Assembly (NCBI GenBank): GCA_041484525.1 | Contig: JBGPHT010000019.1 | Span: forward strand, 11,632 to 75,631 | Reading direction: 5' to 3' | From: JBGPHT01 sp041484525 | GTDB taxonomy: Bacteria; Acidobacteriota; Terriglobia; Bryobacterales; Bryobacteraceae | Length of the DNA stretch: 64,000 bases | Shown: piece by piece, positions 1-9,293 of the stretch | Layout of the letters: every line of letters begins with the position of its first letter | Position numbering within the stretch: position 1 is the stretch's first letter | The notes under the pieces: generated by a model | The model's database searches: none | Told to the model about the DNA's origin: nothing | The model's input: only the letters and a program-made list of their open reading frames with translations | Translations under genes and position numbers: made by a program

Positions 1-1939
1 CTTCGATCTTGAATTTCGACGTCTCCGCGTAGTCCGCGCAGCACATGGCCGCGTTCTCAGTGGCGCGATTCCGGTCCACGATCAGCCGGCCGTTTTCAAT
101 CGAGACGCTGCGGATGCCGCCGAATGCCCTGTCTCCTCCTCCGACCTTGCCGATCAAACGGGGAGACCCGTCCGCCATGCTATACACGAGCACCTCGGTG
201 TGGAACGCCTTCCCGCCGGTTCCACAGCCGAAAACGATGGTGGCCTCTTCCACGCCATCATTCGAAATATCCCCGAACGAAACGGATTCCACGTCAAACT
301 CGCGGGGGCCGGCGGCCGCCTTGCCCTCCCGCACAGTCGATTCGCCGCACTTCGAGCTATACGTGAAGTTCTTGAAATCGACAGCGCGAATGCCGGCCGT
401 CTCGCTTGGCGGCGCAGCCTCTGGAGACTTCTCGCTGCCCTCCTCGGCCGGAACAGGCGGTGCGATCGAACTGCGCAGCGAGGCCAGCAATTGCACATAC
501 TGCGCGTCGGCATTCTGAACCTGGCGCAGGGAGGAACCGGTCGATTCGATGACGGCGTTGCCGTCGCGAAATGGCTGCTCGGCGCCATCCACGATGCTGC
601 TAGCGCCGGCTATCCCACGTTGCAGAATGGCCCGGGCCTGCGCCAGCCGCAGACCGGATACCCTGGCGGAGAGCGCATCCAGCACCGGCCGGATGCGGTC
701 CATTTCCGCAAGGGCGGGATCGAAGAGGCCGCGCCGCTCTTCGAAGTATGCCGCCGCTTGCGGCGCCTCGTTGGCGAGCGTCATCAAGCCGGAGCGGCCG
801 CCTGTATTCAGGAACGACCGTAGCGGCGGGAGTATGCCGGCTGCCATGTCGGACAGGCCATTGACCTCGGAGTGACTCCTCTCAATGGCGTCGCATAGCG
901 TCTTGAGCGTTTGCAAAAGGATCTTCGCCCGCGGATCGAGGTCGGACACCATGCTAATCGGCGTGACCGGTCCAGCCGGGGAACCGCCGCGGCTGACAAA
1001 GCCTGTCAATACCACTCCAGCGTCGCCCGAGATCGGCTGTTCGGCATCGTTCATGAACTGGCGAAGGTCTTTTGTCCTCTCGTAAGAAAAGTTGACGGCG
1101 GGAAGGAGAGCCGTGGAAATATGTTCGAGTCCGGACAGCAGCTTCTGGTTTTCCGTGGCCGCGCCCAGAGCCGATATTTTGAGTTGCCTGAGTGCGCTCT
1201 CTGCCTGCTCGAGAGTGCTCTTCCGGTGCTGCAGTTGTCCCGCCTGGTTGTGAAGGAGATCGGAAAACCCATTCAGGATCGCGCGTCGAAATTCTTCGGT
1301 TACCTCGGAGAGCCGGTTATGCGTCTGCTCGAACCGGACTTCGCTCTGGCGTTCGCGAACGATGGCCAGAGCACGGACCATGGCGGCAGATTCACGCTCG
1401 AAATCGTCGATGTCGGATTGCGGCGCGAGCGCGCCGGTTGCCCGCTCGTGTTCCGCGTTGACCTCGGTCACCGATCGAGTGATGCTGCCGTAAGTATTAT
1501 CGAGGGCGGCGAGAGCCTGCCTGGCGGCCTTGACCAATTCCGCATCGCGGCGAAGCTGTGCGTCGAAACGATCGGCCTCGGACCTTTTGCGATCAGGCAG
1601 CCAGAACGCCATTCCCTCGCCCGCGCGGATACGCGAGATCTCATTTTGCAGGTGGGGCTCGGCGGCATCAAAGGCAGCAGCCCACTTCGAGACCGTCTTG
1701 AAGTCGACCACAGCCTTGAGTTGATGGTTCTCGATGATTTGGAGATTAGGCTTCCGAACCGGGGCATACCGATCGTTGAAGGCTTGGATGCGGCTCGTCA
1801 AAGAATGCAGGGCGATTCCATACCAGCCGCCGTAACCGGCGATCAGCAGCCCGAAGATGACAATGTAGCGCCCGATTCTTCGGCGCGCCTTAACTTGTGC
1901 TCCCACAAAAGTCTCCGTTTCCAGATCTACGGCTCTCAT
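1..1939 (-). CDS. Membrane-anchored coiled-coil protein with C-terminal beta-rich domain (partial)
   Basis: Translating the minus strand from the ATG at 1939 gives an uninterrupted frame of 646 codons that runs off the left edge, so the C-terminus is missing. Residues 1-24 are charged, about 26-45 form one hydrophobic segment (YIVIFGLLIAGYGGWYGIAL), and about 50-500 are rich in E, Q, R and A and look largely helical or coiled coil. A Pro/Glu-rich linker then leads to a Gly/Asp-rich domain containing DISNDGVEEATIVFGCGTGG, which resembles secreted beta-domains following a calcium-repeat-like DxNxDG loop. An inner-membrane protein with a large periplasmic part is inferred. I do not recognise a family and assign no function. 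Open frames on the opposite strand here are shadows. Confidence 0.75.
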   Translation of the reverse strand, partial: MRAVDLETETFVGAQVKARRRIGRYIVIFGLLIAGYGGWYGIALHSLTSRIQAFNDRYAPVRKPNLQIIENHQLKAVVDFKTVSKWAAAFDAAEPHLQNEISRIRAGEGMAFWLPDRKRSEADRFDAQLRRDAELVKAARQALAALDNTYGSITRSVTEVNAEHERATGALAPQSDIDDFERESAAMVRALAIVRERQSEVRFEQTHNRLSEVTEEFRRAILNGFSDLLHNQAGQLQHRKSTLEQAESALRQLKISALGAATENQKLLSGLEHISTALLPAVNFSYERTKDLRQFMNDAEQPISGDAGVVLTGFVSRGGSPAGPVTPISMVSDLDPRAKILLQTLKTLCDAIERSHSEVNGLSDMAAGILPPLRSFLNTGGRSGLMTLANEAPQAAAYFEERRGLFDPALAEMDRIRPVLDALSARVSGLRLAQARAILQRGIAGASSIVDGAEQPFRDGNAVIESTGSSLRQVQNADAQYVQLLASLRSSIAPPVPAEEGSEKSPEAAPPSETAGIRAVDFKNFTYSSKCGESTVREGKAAAGPREFDVESVSFGDISNDGVEEATIVFGCGTGGKAFHTEVLVYSMADGSPRLIGKVGGGDRAFGGIRSVSIENGRLIVDRNRATENAAMCCADYAETSKFKIE

Positions 1940-2072
1940 GTAACCATCGCGGCGGCGGCTATGTAAAGATAGCCGCCTCCCGGACGGATACTAGACGCCT
2001 CAGTACCGGTAACAGGGGCATCGAGGGGCACGCGCTAAAATACGGGCAGCGGACCGGAAGGAATTCATAAGC

Positions 2073-2969
2073 GTGAACATCACGATTACGGGCGGCTCGG
2101 GATTCATCGGCCGCCGCCTGCTGAAGGCCCTGGGGGCCGACGGCCATGCGTTGCACGTGCTCAGCCGTCACGCTGGTACCAACATGCCGGCGGGCGTGAG
2201 GATCTCCGCGTGGGACCCGAGCCGGAGCGCGCCTCCTGCCGACGCCCTGCGCGATGCCGACGTGGTGGTCCACCTCGCGGGCGAGCCCGTGGCGCAGCGT
2301 TGGACCGACGAATCCAAGCGCCGCATCCGCGACAGCCGCGTGAATGGGACGCGCCACCTGGTACAGGCGATGGCCGCCCTGCCGCGCCGGCCAGCGGCCC
2401 TGATCTCGGCCTCCGCCATCGGCTACTACGGCTCGCGCGGCGACGAGATCCTCACCGAAACGTCGCCCGCCGGCAGCGGGTTCCTACCCGAGGTCTGCGT
2501 CGAATGGGAGAAGGAAGCGCTCTCGGCCCAGGCCATCGGAATGCGAGTGGCGTTGGTGCGCATCGGCATCGTGCTCGACCGGCGTGGCGGCGCACTGCAA
2601 CGAATGTTGCCGCCGTTCCGCATGGGAGTAGGCGGCAAACTGGGCGACGGCAGCCAGTGGATGTCGTGGATTCACCTCGACGATCTGGTCGGCCTGTTCC
2701 GCCACGCCATCCTCAACCCCGTGCAAGGGCCGTTCAACGGTGTCGCGCCCAACCCGTTGACGAACACCGGGTTCACGCGCGCGCTGGCCGGCGCTCTCCA
2801 CCGGCCCGCGCTGTTCCCCATGCCGAAGTTCGCTTTGAGCGCGCTGTTTGGCGAAATGTCGAGCGTGCTTCTTTCCAGCCAACGGGTGTTGCCTAAGGCG
2901 TCCGAAGCCGCGGGATATTCATTCCGCTTCCCGGAGCTAAGCGCAGCCCTGGCTGATGTTTTGAAGTAG
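2073..2969 (+). CDS. TIGR01777-family NAD-dependent epimerase/dehydratase-like protein
   Basis: A 298-residue SDR-fold protein of the YfcH/TIGR01777 type. The N-terminal Rossmann motif GGSGFIGRRL (residues 7-16), the central SASAIGYYGSRGDE segment with the Tyr-containing active-site region, and a C-terminal substrate domain (PLTNTGFTRALAGALHRPA) are typical. Family members are predicted sugar-nucleotide or related epimerases whose substrate is usually unknown. GTG at 2073 is taken as start because GGAAGG lies about 10 bases upstream and the Rossmann motif begins right after it. It is the first gene of a plus-strand run; the next gene starts 12 bases after its stop. Confidence 0.88.
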   Translation: MNITITGGSGFIGRRLLKALGADGHALHVLSRHAGTNMPAGVRISAWDPSRSAPPADALRDADVVVHLAGEPVAQRWTDESKRRIRDSRVNGTRHLVQAMAALPRRPAALISASAIGYYGSRGDEILTETSPAGSGFLPEVCVEWEKEALSAQAIGMRVALVRIGIVLDRRGGALQRMLPPFRMGVGGKLGDGSQWMSWIHLDDLVGLFRHAILNPVQGPFNGVAPNPLTNTGFTRALAGALHRPALFPMPKFALSALFGEMSSVLLSSQRVLPKASEAAGYSFRFPELSAALADVLK

Positions 2970-2980
2970 TTAACCGCTCC

Positions 2981-3385
2981 ATGCACCCGCCCCGCCTCAT
3001 CGTGCCCATCCTTGCCTTCGCGGTGGTGGCGTTCAACGCCGGCGGCAACTTTTTTCTCAGCGTGGGCATGCGTTCGCTCGGCGCCACCGTGTCGCTCTCC
3101 CCGCTGGCTTACCTCGCTGCCTTGCTGAACCCCTGGGTCGCCCTCGGCGTGCTGTTCCTGGCGGCGTGGCTGATTTCGCAGCTCTCCCTGCTCAGTTGGG
3201 CCGACCTCACCTACGTGCTGCCGATCACTTCCGTCACTTACGTCGTCACTGCCGTGCTGGCGGCGGTCGCGCTGCATGAGCACGTATCCGGCACACGCTG
3301 GACCGGGATCGCGCTGATCTTCCTCGGCGTTCTAGTGGCCGGCCGGACGCGCCCGCGAACCGTACGAGCGCAGGTGGATAAATGA
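2981..3385 (+). CDS. Small EamA-like (DMT superfamily) transporter subunit 1
   Basis: A 134-residue, strongly hydrophobic protein with four predicted membrane segments (about 5-25, 38-60, 70-90, 95-115). The WADLTYVLPITSVTYVVTAVLAAVAL segment and the final GIALIFLGVLVAGR are typical of half-size DMT/EamA proteins related to ArnE/ArnF or EmrE. It overlaps the next gene by 4 bases (ATGA) and that gene encodes a similar half-size protein, so the two probably form a heterodimeric exporter or flippase. The substrate cannot be read from the sequence. Confidence 0.78.
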   Translation: MHPPRLIVPILAFAVVAFNAGGNFFLSVGMRSLGATVSLSPLAYLAALLNPWVALGVLFLAAWLISQLSLLSWADLTYVLPITSVTYVVTAVLAAVALHEHVSGTRWTGIALIFLGVLVAGRTRPRTVRAQVDK

Positions 3386-3747
3386 AGTGGTGGCTGGTGC
3401 TCACGATCGTCGCCTGTAACGCCGCCGGCGATCTCTTGACCGCTCACGGCATGCGGCGTCACGGTGGCGTCGAGCACTTCCAGCCCTCGGCGCTTGGCCG
3501 TCTGCTCGGAGCGCTGGGGCGCAATCGATACGTGATCGGCGGCATTGCCGTCATGGCGATCTCGTTCTTCGCCCTGCTGGCGCTGCTCTCGATTGCCGAC
3601 CTGAGCTTCGCGATTCCCGCGACGGCGGCGAGCTATCTTCTCGAAACGGTGCTGGCAAAGCTCATCCTAAAGGAAGATGTGCGCTGGCAACGCTGGTTCG
3701 GGGCTTGCCTGGCGGCGTCGGGCGTCGCCTTGCTCTCGCTTTCCTGA
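3382..3747 (+). CDS. Small EamA-like (DMT superfamily) transporter subunit 2
   Basis: A 121-residue protein with four hydrophobic segments, sharing the pattern of its upstream partner: SIADLSFAIPATAASYLLETVLAKLIL followed by WFGACLAASGVALLSLS. Translational coupling through the ATGA overlap, equal size and shared fold suggest the two half-transporters work as a pair, as in ArnE/ArnF. The export substrate is unknown; lipid-linked sugar or a drug-like compound are family possibilities only. Confidence 0.78.
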   Translation: MKWWLVLTIVACNAAGDLLTAHGMRRHGGVEHFQPSALGRLLGALGRNRYVIGGIAVMAISFFALLALLSIADLSFAIPATAASYLLETVLAKLILKEDVRWQRWFGACLAASGVALLSLS

Positions 3748-3796
3748 ACGGGGCGGCGTAATGGCGGTATAATGAAGAAGATCACGGAGAGAATTT

Positions 3797-4792
3797 GTGT
3801 CCCTGCGCACGTTTTTCCGGCTTTTCACCCATATTCAAATGATGCCCGTTCTGGAAAGTGGCGAGGAGACCCTCGTCGGCGGGCAAGCCGTCATGGAGGG
3901 CGTGATGATGCGCGCCCCGCACAGCTACTGTGTCGCGGTCCGGAAGGCTAACGGCGAAATCGCGACCGAAGAGATGCCGCTCGCCCGCATGTCTGAGAAG
4001 TACAAGATCTTCAAGTACCCGATCCTGCGCGGCGTGGGAACGTTGTTTCAGGCGATGCAGCTCGGGCTCAAGGCGCTGCGATTTTCGGCCAATGTAGCAG
4101 TGGAAGATCTGCCCAAGGATGCGTCGAAACCCGCCAAGGAGGCCCCCAAGGAGCTTTCCAGCGCGGCCCTCACCGGGAACCTCATTTTCTCCCTCGTCTT
4201 TTTTATTTTTCTCTACAAATTCGTTCCCCTCTACCTGGTGACCAAGCTGGAAAAGTTCTACCCTGTGCTGGCCGGCCGCATCGCTTTCAACTTCACCGAC
4301 GGCATCATCCGCATGGTCATTTTCCTCGGCTTTCTCTTCGCGGTCTCGCGCATGAAGGACATCCGCCGCGTCTTCCAGTTTCACGGCGCGGAGCACAAAG
4401 TGGTATTCAATTTCGAGTCGGGCCAGCCGGTCACCATCGAGAACGCGCAGCGCTTCACCACGTTCCACCCGCGCTGCGGAACCAGCTTCCTGCTGGTGGT
4501 CATGATCGTCTCCATGGTGGTCTACACCTTCATCCCGTTCGACGGTTTCGTGGCCAAACTGCTTTGCCGCATCGCGCTGCTGCCCGTGATCGCGGGAGTG
4601 AGCTATGAGCTGATCCGCTTCGCCGCCAAACGGCGCGGCTCCTTCCTGTCCACGCTGACGGCACCGGGCCTGTGGCTCCAGCGCATCACCACCAAGCCGC
4701 CCGCCGACGATCAGGCCGCCGTCGCGATCCGCGCGCTCGAGGGCGCGATGGCCCTGGAAGAAACCCAGGGCGGCGAACTGGTCATCGCGTAA
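3797..4792 (+). CDS. DUF1385 domain-containing membrane protein
   Basis: A 331-residue protein with the diagnostic DUF1385 opening VGGQAVMEGVMMRAPHSY at residues 30-47, later FHGAEHKVVFNFE and FHPRCGTSFLLVV, and three or four membrane segments between about 130 and 270. The family is widespread next to prfA/prmC in Acidobacteria, Firmicutes and Thermotogae and has no established biochemical role; the conserved His and Cys residues suggest metal binding. GTG at 3797 is chosen because GGAGAG lies 5 bases upstream; ATG at 3841 is a possible alternative. It stands directly before prfA. Confidence 0.88.
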   Translation: MSLRTFFRLFTHIQMMPVLESGEETLVGGQAVMEGVMMRAPHSYCVAVRKANGEIATEEMPLARMSEKYKIFKYPILRGVGTLFQAMQLGLKALRFSANVAVEDLPKDASKPAKEAPKELSSAALTGNLIFSLVFFIFLYKFVPLYLVTKLEKFYPVLAGRIAFNFTDGIIRMVIFLGFLFAVSRMKDIRRVFQFHGAEHKVVFNFESGQPVTIENAQRFTTFHPRCGTSFLLVVMIVSMVVYTFIPFDGFVAKLLCRIALLPVIAGVSYELIRFAAKRRGSFLSTLTAPGLWLQRITTKPPADDQAAVAIRALEGAMALEETQGGELVIA

Positions 4793-4798
4793 TCACCC

Positions 4799-5896
4799 AT
4801 GAAATTCGCACAGAAGCTCGATCAGCTCGAAAAGCGTTTTGACGAGCTGACGCGGCAGATGGCCGATCCCGCCGTGATCTCCGATTCGGACCAGTACCGA
4901 AAGGTGACCAAGGCGCAGAGCGAGCTGTCCGAAGCCGTGGCCAAATACCGCGAGTGGAAGAAGACCGACGACGCTCTCTCGCAGGCGCGCGCCATGCTCC
5001 AGGACAGCGATCCCGACCTCAAGGCCATGGCCGAAGAGGAAATCGTGCGTCTCGATCCCGAGCTGGCGCACATCGAGGAAGAACTCAAGGTGTTGCTGCT
5101 TCCGAAAGACCCCAACGACGAAAAGAACGTGGTGCTCGAAATCCGCGCCGGGACGGGCGGCGACGAGGCCACTCTCTTCGCGGCCGAGGTCTTCCGCATG
5201 TACTCGCGCTACGGTGAATCGCTGCGCTGGAAGATCGAAGTGATCTCCTCGAGCGAATCCGCCGTGGGCGGCCTCAAGGAAGTGATCGCGCTGATCAGCG
5301 GCGACAAGGTGTTCAGCAAGCTGAAATACGAGAGCGGCGTCCACCGCGTGCAGCGTGTGCCCGTGACCGAGCAGCAGGGCCGCGTGCATACCTCCGCCAT
5401 CACGGTGGCGGTGCTGCCCGAAGCCGACGAAGTTGAAATCAAGATCGACCCCAAGGACATCCGCATCGATACGTTCTGCTCCTCCGGCCCCGGCGGGCAG
5501 TCCGTGAACACCACCTACTCGGCGGTCCGCATCACGCATTTGCCCAGCGGCCTCGTGGTGTCCTGCCAGGACGAGAAGTCGCAGATCAAGAATCGCGCCA
5601 AGGCGGAGCGCGTCCTCCGTTCGCGCCTGTATGAAATGGAGATGGAGAAGCAGCAGGCCGCCGTCGGCGCCGAGCGGCGCAGCATGGTGGGCACCGGCGA
5701 TCGCAGCGAGAAGATCCGCACGTACAACTTCCCGCAAAACCGCCTCACCGACCATCGCATCGGCCTGACGCTGCATCAGCTCGACTTCATCATGGATGGC
5801 AAGCTCGAACAGGTCATCGACGCCCTTACCACTTATTACCAGTCCGAAAAGCTGAAGGACGAGGGAGAGCAGGGCGCGGCGTCCGACGCCGCATGA
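4799..5896 (+). CDS. prfA: Peptide chain release factor 1
   Basis: A 365-residue class I release factor that reads UAA and UAG and triggers peptidyl-tRNA hydrolysis on the ribosome. The catalytic GGQ lies in SSGPGGQSVNTTYSAVRIT (about residue 234), followed by the typical CQDEKSQIKNRAKAERVLRS block; the RF1 codon-recognition region is at 185-200 (QRVPVTEQQGRVHTSA). Length matches the family. Its stop overlaps the start of prmC by 4 bases; PrmC methylates the GGQ glutamine, so the pair is functionally coupled. Confidence 0.97.
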   Translation: MKFAQKLDQLEKRFDELTRQMADPAVISDSDQYRKVTKAQSELSEAVAKYREWKKTDDALSQARAMLQDSDPDLKAMAEEEIVRLDPELAHIEEELKVLLLPKDPNDEKNVVLEIRAGTGGDEATLFAAEVFRMYSRYGESLRWKIEVISSSESAVGGLKEVIALISGDKVFSKLKYESGVHRVQRVPVTEQQGRVHTSAITVAVLPEADEVEIKIDPKDIRIDTFCSSGPGGQSVNTTYSAVRITHLPSGLVVSCQDEKSQIKNRAKAERVLRSRLYEMEMEKQQAAVGAERRSMVGTGDRSEKIRTYNFPQNRLTDHRIGLTLHQLDFIMDGKLEQVIDALTTYYQSEKLKDEGEQGAASDAA

Positions 5897-6708
5897 CGGT
5901 CCAGACCGCGCTCCTGCAGGGCACCAGCCTGTTGGATGAGGGCGGAATCGCGGTACCGCGGCTCACGGCAGAAGTGCTGCTGTCCCATGCCCTGCATTGC
6001 GAACGCGTCTATCTCTACGCGCACTCCGAGCAGGAATTGCAAGAGGTGGAGTGGCTGCACTACGGCCGCTACCTGCATGAACGCCTGCAGGGGAAGCCGA
6101 CGCAATACATTACGAAGCGGCAGGAATTCTACGGTCGCGATTTCCGCGTCACGCCCGGCGTCCTGATTCCGCGGCCCGAGACCGAGCATGTGGTCGAGGT
6201 CGCCCTGCGCCTGCGTGGGGCGCACCTCCTCGATATCGGCACCGGCTCGGGCGCCTTGGCCGTCACGCTGCAACTCGAAACTGGTGCGAAAGTCTGGGCC
6301 ACCGATATCTCGCCCGGCGCTGCCGCGGTCGCTACCGAAAATGCCCGGCGCCTGTCCGCGCCCGTCCATGTCGTGATCTGCGATTTGATGGACGCGATCG
6401 CGCCTGCCAGCGTGGACACGATCGTTTCCAACCCGCCCTACGTTCCACTGAAGCAGCGGGATGGCCTTCAGCGTGAGGTTCGCGACTTCGAACCGCACGT
6501 CGCGCTCTTCGCCGGTGAAAACGGCTTCGAGCTCTACGATCGCATCGTGGCAGACGCGCCGCGCGTGCTGCGCCCCGGTGGTTGGATCATTCTCGAACTC
6601 GGCTTCGGCAGTGTGAACCACGTCTCGGACCTGCTCGCCGGCTGGCACGATGTCCAAATCGAGCCCGACCTCGCCGGCATCCCGCGCGTCATCGCCGCGC
6701 GCCTTTGA
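5893..6708 (+). CDS. prmC: Release factor glutamine N5-methyltransferase
   Basis: A 271-residue class I SAM-dependent methyltransferase that methylates the glutamine of the GGQ motif in release factors. The SAM site is LLDIGTGSGALAVTLQLE (about 112-129) and the amide-binding motif NPPY sits at about 179-182 in TIVSNPPYVPLKQRDG. An N-terminal helical domain of about 90 residues fits the family. It starts inside the last codons of prfA (ATGA overlap) and runs convergently into the cytochrome/TPR gene, sharing about 20 bases at the 3' ends. Confidence 0.95.
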   Translation: MTVQTALLQGTSLLDEGGIAVPRLTAEVLLSHALHCERVYLYAHSEQELQEVEWLHYGRYLHERLQGKPTQYITKRQEFYGRDFRVTPGVLIPRPETEHVVEVALRLRGAHLLDIGTGSGALAVTLQLETGAKVWATDISPGAAAVATENARRLSAPVHVVICDLMDAIAPASVDTIVSNPPYVPLKQRDGLQREVRDFEPHVALFAGENGFELYDRIVADAPRVLRPGGWIILELGFGSVNHVSDLLAGWHDVQIEPDLAGIPRVIAARL

Positions 6709-8569
6709 ACGCAGCCCGGTTTTCCTGCGCCGCCTTGTCGTCCGGATCCAACGCCAGTGCGCGGTCGAACTGTTCCAGCGCCTCCGTGCGTTTCCCGAGT
6801 CGCCACAGCGCCACTCCGAAATCGTTTCGCAGCCGCGCGTCGTTCGGCGTGATCCCCGCCGACTCCGCGTAAAACGCCACTGCGCCCGCCCATTTCTCCT
6901 GCGCGCTGAATTGTTCCGCACGTGGCGCCAAAACCCCCGCCACGCGGTTGCGAAGCGCGCCATCCGCCGGAGCCCCAGCCAGCACCTTCCGGTATTCCGC
7001 CAGGGCCGCCTCGAATCGCTCCGCTCTCGTTAATGCGTTCGCCAAGTTGAACCGCGCGCCCGGAAAATCGGGCCGCCCTTGCAGCGCCAGCTCGTACTGC
7101 TCGATTGCCTCCACCGTGCGCCCGACGCTGGCCAGCGCCATGCCGAGCATATTGCGCGCCTCCGCACGTTCCGGCTGGATACGGACCGCCGCCGCCAGCT
7201 TGCTCACCGCTCCGGCCGCGTTCAATCGCGAGAGCATCACCGCGCCCAGATTGAAATTTGCCGTGAAATCCGTCGGATCTTTATCCAGACGATGCTGCAA
7301 TAGCGCCTGCTGTAGCTCCCTCCGCCGGTCCCCCGAACCCGTTGGCAGCACCTGCAACCAGAGGTGACCCATCTCGTCCACCGACTGGTTGCCGCTCAGC
7401 ACGCGCTTCGGTGGATGGTTCGGATTGCGCACGTTGCCCGCCGAATTGTCGTAGTGATACCGCATCGAGATCACCGACCCTTTTGGCAACACCACCGGCT
7501 CGCGATACGAGTAGACCCCCTGCCAGTTGGGGTCCCACGCGGGAATGCGGATCAGCCATTTCCGGCTTCCATCGGGCAGCGTCGCCCACGCCTCCAGGAG
7601 CTTGCCCAGATAGTGCGCGTGCGGATAGACCGCCAGTACGCTCACCTCGAGCGGCAGCCGGAAATCGTCCGTCACCACGAAATAGCTTTCGCCCGCAGGG
7701 ATATCGATCTTGCGATCGTTCTCCAGTTGCAATAGCAGCGGAAACTGCGTCGCCGGCTGGTTGGTGAAGTAGAGCGCGACCTGTGGCCGCACCTCCTCCG
7801 GCTTACCCGATGGATGCAGGTGCGTGTTGAGCACCAGTTCGTCGCCCTGGTCCAAACGCCATGCGAAGCCATCCGGCTCGACGCGCGGCGTGCCGCCCGG
7901 CTTCCAGAACAGGAAGTGTCCGTCGGGGTCGAAAGGGCTGCGCAGGATCGTCAGGTCCATTCCCGGAAAGCCCTGCGCCGCGTCCGCCGGCCGAAGATTC
8001 GCCGCCCCGCGGTCGATCGGCAAATTGGCATGATGCACCAGCCGGCGGTCTCCCGGCCGGATCTCGAGGGCGCGCACCCAGCGCGTTTTCGGCACAGCCG
8101 GCCGGAACACAAAGTTCCAATACACGTCCGGACCCGAAGCCGGCACGCTCAATGCGCTGGCGGCTTCGAGCACCAGGTCCGGAGTTCCCAACTGCCACCG
8201 GGTCGAGAGCGGCGTTGCGTCGGCGGCCTCCTCGGCATTCCCCTGCGGACCGCCCTGGCTCACCCAATCGGCGATGTCGCGAATCTGTTCCGCCGTCAAC
8301 CGCCGCTCGCCGGCGAATTCCCCGTAGCCATGTTGGGGAAGCCACGGCGGCATGTATCCGCTGCGGGTGACCGCCACGATCTGCGGGCCGCGCTTGCGGA
8401 CATCCGCATACGTCTGCAGCGGAAACGGCCCCGCCTCGCCCTCCCGATGACAAGGCGCGCAATGCAGCCGTACGATCGGCGCGATGTCGCGCGAACAGGT
8501 GAGGTCCCGCGCGTCCGCCGTCAGCCCCAGCACGAGAATCCAAGCGCCGCATCTCGCAAGGCTCGCCAT
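6689..8569 (-). CDS. Secreted c-type cytochrome / copper-monooxygenase-like / TPR protein
   Basis: A 626-residue exported protein. The ATG at 8569 is used because AAAGGAG lies immediately upstream and the product begins with a signal peptide (MASLARCGAWILVLGLTADA). A single haem c motif CAPCH follows at about residue 38. The middle (about 180-400) resembles the ascorbate-dependent copper type II monooxygenase fold, with histidine pairs in NTHLHPSG and YPHAHYLGK. The last 200 residues form about five or six TPR repeats. Such cytochrome-monooxygenase-TPR proteins are common in Acidobacteria and Planctomycetes; the substrate is unknown. It diverges from the padR gene and shares the intergenic region that carries the PadR operator. 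Confidence 0.8.
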   Translation of the reverse strand: MASLARCGAWILVLGLTADARDLTCSRDIAPIVRLHCAPCHREGEAGPFPLQTYADVRKRGPQIVAVTRSGYMPPWLPQHGYGEFAGERRLTAEQIRDIADWVSQGGPQGNAEEAADATPLSTRWQLGTPDLVLEAASALSVPASGPDVYWNFVFRPAVPKTRWVRALEIRPGDRRLVHHANLPIDRGAANLRPADAAQGFPGMDLTILRSPFDPDGHFLFWKPGGTPRVEPDGFAWRLDQGDELVLNTHLHPSGKPEEVRPQVALYFTNQPATQFPLLLQLENDRKIDIPAGESYFVVTDDFRLPLEVSVLAVYPHAHYLGKLLEAWATLPDGSRKWLIRIPAWDPNWQGVYSYREPVVLPKGSVISMRYHYDNSAGNVRNPNHPPKRVLSGNQSVDEMGHLWLQVLPTGSGDRRRELQQALLQHRLDKDPTDFTANFNLGAVMLSRLNAAGAVSKLAAAVRIQPERAEARNMLGMALASVGRTVEAIEQYELALQGRPDFPGARFNLANALTRAERFEAALAEYRKVLAGAPADGALRNRVAGVLAPRAEQFSAQEKWAGAVAFYAESAGITPNDARLRNDFGVALWRLGKRTEALEQFDRALALDPDDKAAQENRAAFKGARR

Positions 8570-8741
8570 ATCTCCTTTCAGTATCCGGCCGTCCGCCTGC
8601 CCTCCGCCACCGGGCACGACATGCGCCCTTCGGTCCACTGCCATCGGCTCTACCACCTCGCCGCGCCACGGCCCCGCACGCTTCCCACCCGCGCCCGCAA
8701 CGCAACTTTCTTGCAAATTCCACTTGCGCCGATATTCTTTT

Positions 8742-8763
8742 TGATATATCTTGCGATATATCA
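8742..8763. promoter_or_regulatory. Perfect inverted repeat, probable PadR operator
   Basis: TGATATATC and its exact complement GATATATCA flank a 4-base centre (TTGC). The right arm ends on the A of the padR start codon at 8763, so a bound dimer would block initiation. PadR proteins usually autoregulate through AT-rich palindromes of this type. Confidence 0.75.
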
Positions 8764-9281
8764 TGAGCAACAATTTTTGGGGCTTCACGGGCGCATTCCC
8801 CTGGGCAGGCATCGCCTTCGGCCGCGCTCCCGGCGCCCGCTTCTTCGGAGCCGGCGAAATGCGGCTGGCGCTCCTTTCCCTGCTCCAGGAAGGGCCCAAG
8901 CACGGCTACCAACTCATGAAGGAGATGCAGGAGCGCTCGGGCGGCGCTTACCGCGCCAGCGCCGGCAGCGTCTACCCCACGCTGCAGCAACTCGAGGACG
9001 AGGGCATGGTCGAAAACGAAATGCAAAGCGGCCGCCGCGTCTACCGGCTAACCGACCTCGGCCGCGAAGAGTTGGAGCATGACCGCGAGAGCGTGCGCCG
9101 CATCTGGGAACGCGCGGAACGCTGCGAGGACTGGGGGCAGTTCATGGGACCGGATACGTTCGCCATCTGGCCGGCCGTGGGCGCGCTGGTGAAGGCCAGC
9201 CTGCGCGCCGCGGGACATGGCAAATCGGAGCGGGTGCGCGATATCCTGGATCGCGCCAAGCGCCAGGTGGAAGACCTGTAG
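8763..9281 (+). CDS. PadR-family transcriptional repressor
   Basis: A 172-residue PadR protein. The winged-helix DNA-binding domain covers about 35-110 (MRLALLSLLQEGPKHGYQLM, then SVYPTLQQLEDEGMV and GRRVYRLTDLGREEL), followed by a helical dimerisation tail. The start at ATG 8763 is preferred over TTG 8751, which lies within the operator. It is immediately upstream of an ABC-2 exporter, which PadR proteins often repress until a toxic ligand binds. Autoregulation is supported by the palindrome at its start codon. Confidence 0.9.
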   Translation: MSNNFWGFTGAFPWAGIAFGRAPGARFFGAGEMRLALLSLLQEGPKHGYQLMKEMQERSGGAYRASAGSVYPTLQQLEDEGMVENEMQSGRRVYRLTDLGREELEHDRESVRRIWERAERCEDWGQFMGPDTFAIWPAVGALVKASLRAAGHGKSERVRDILDRAKRQVEDL

Positions 9282-9293
9282 GAGGGAGCAACG

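Noticed and set aside
911..1966. Long plus-strand open frame of 351 codons
   Set aside because: The minus strand here is open for 646 codons with a start, a membrane segment and coiled-coil composition; the plus-strand product is low in recognisable order and reads as a shadow.
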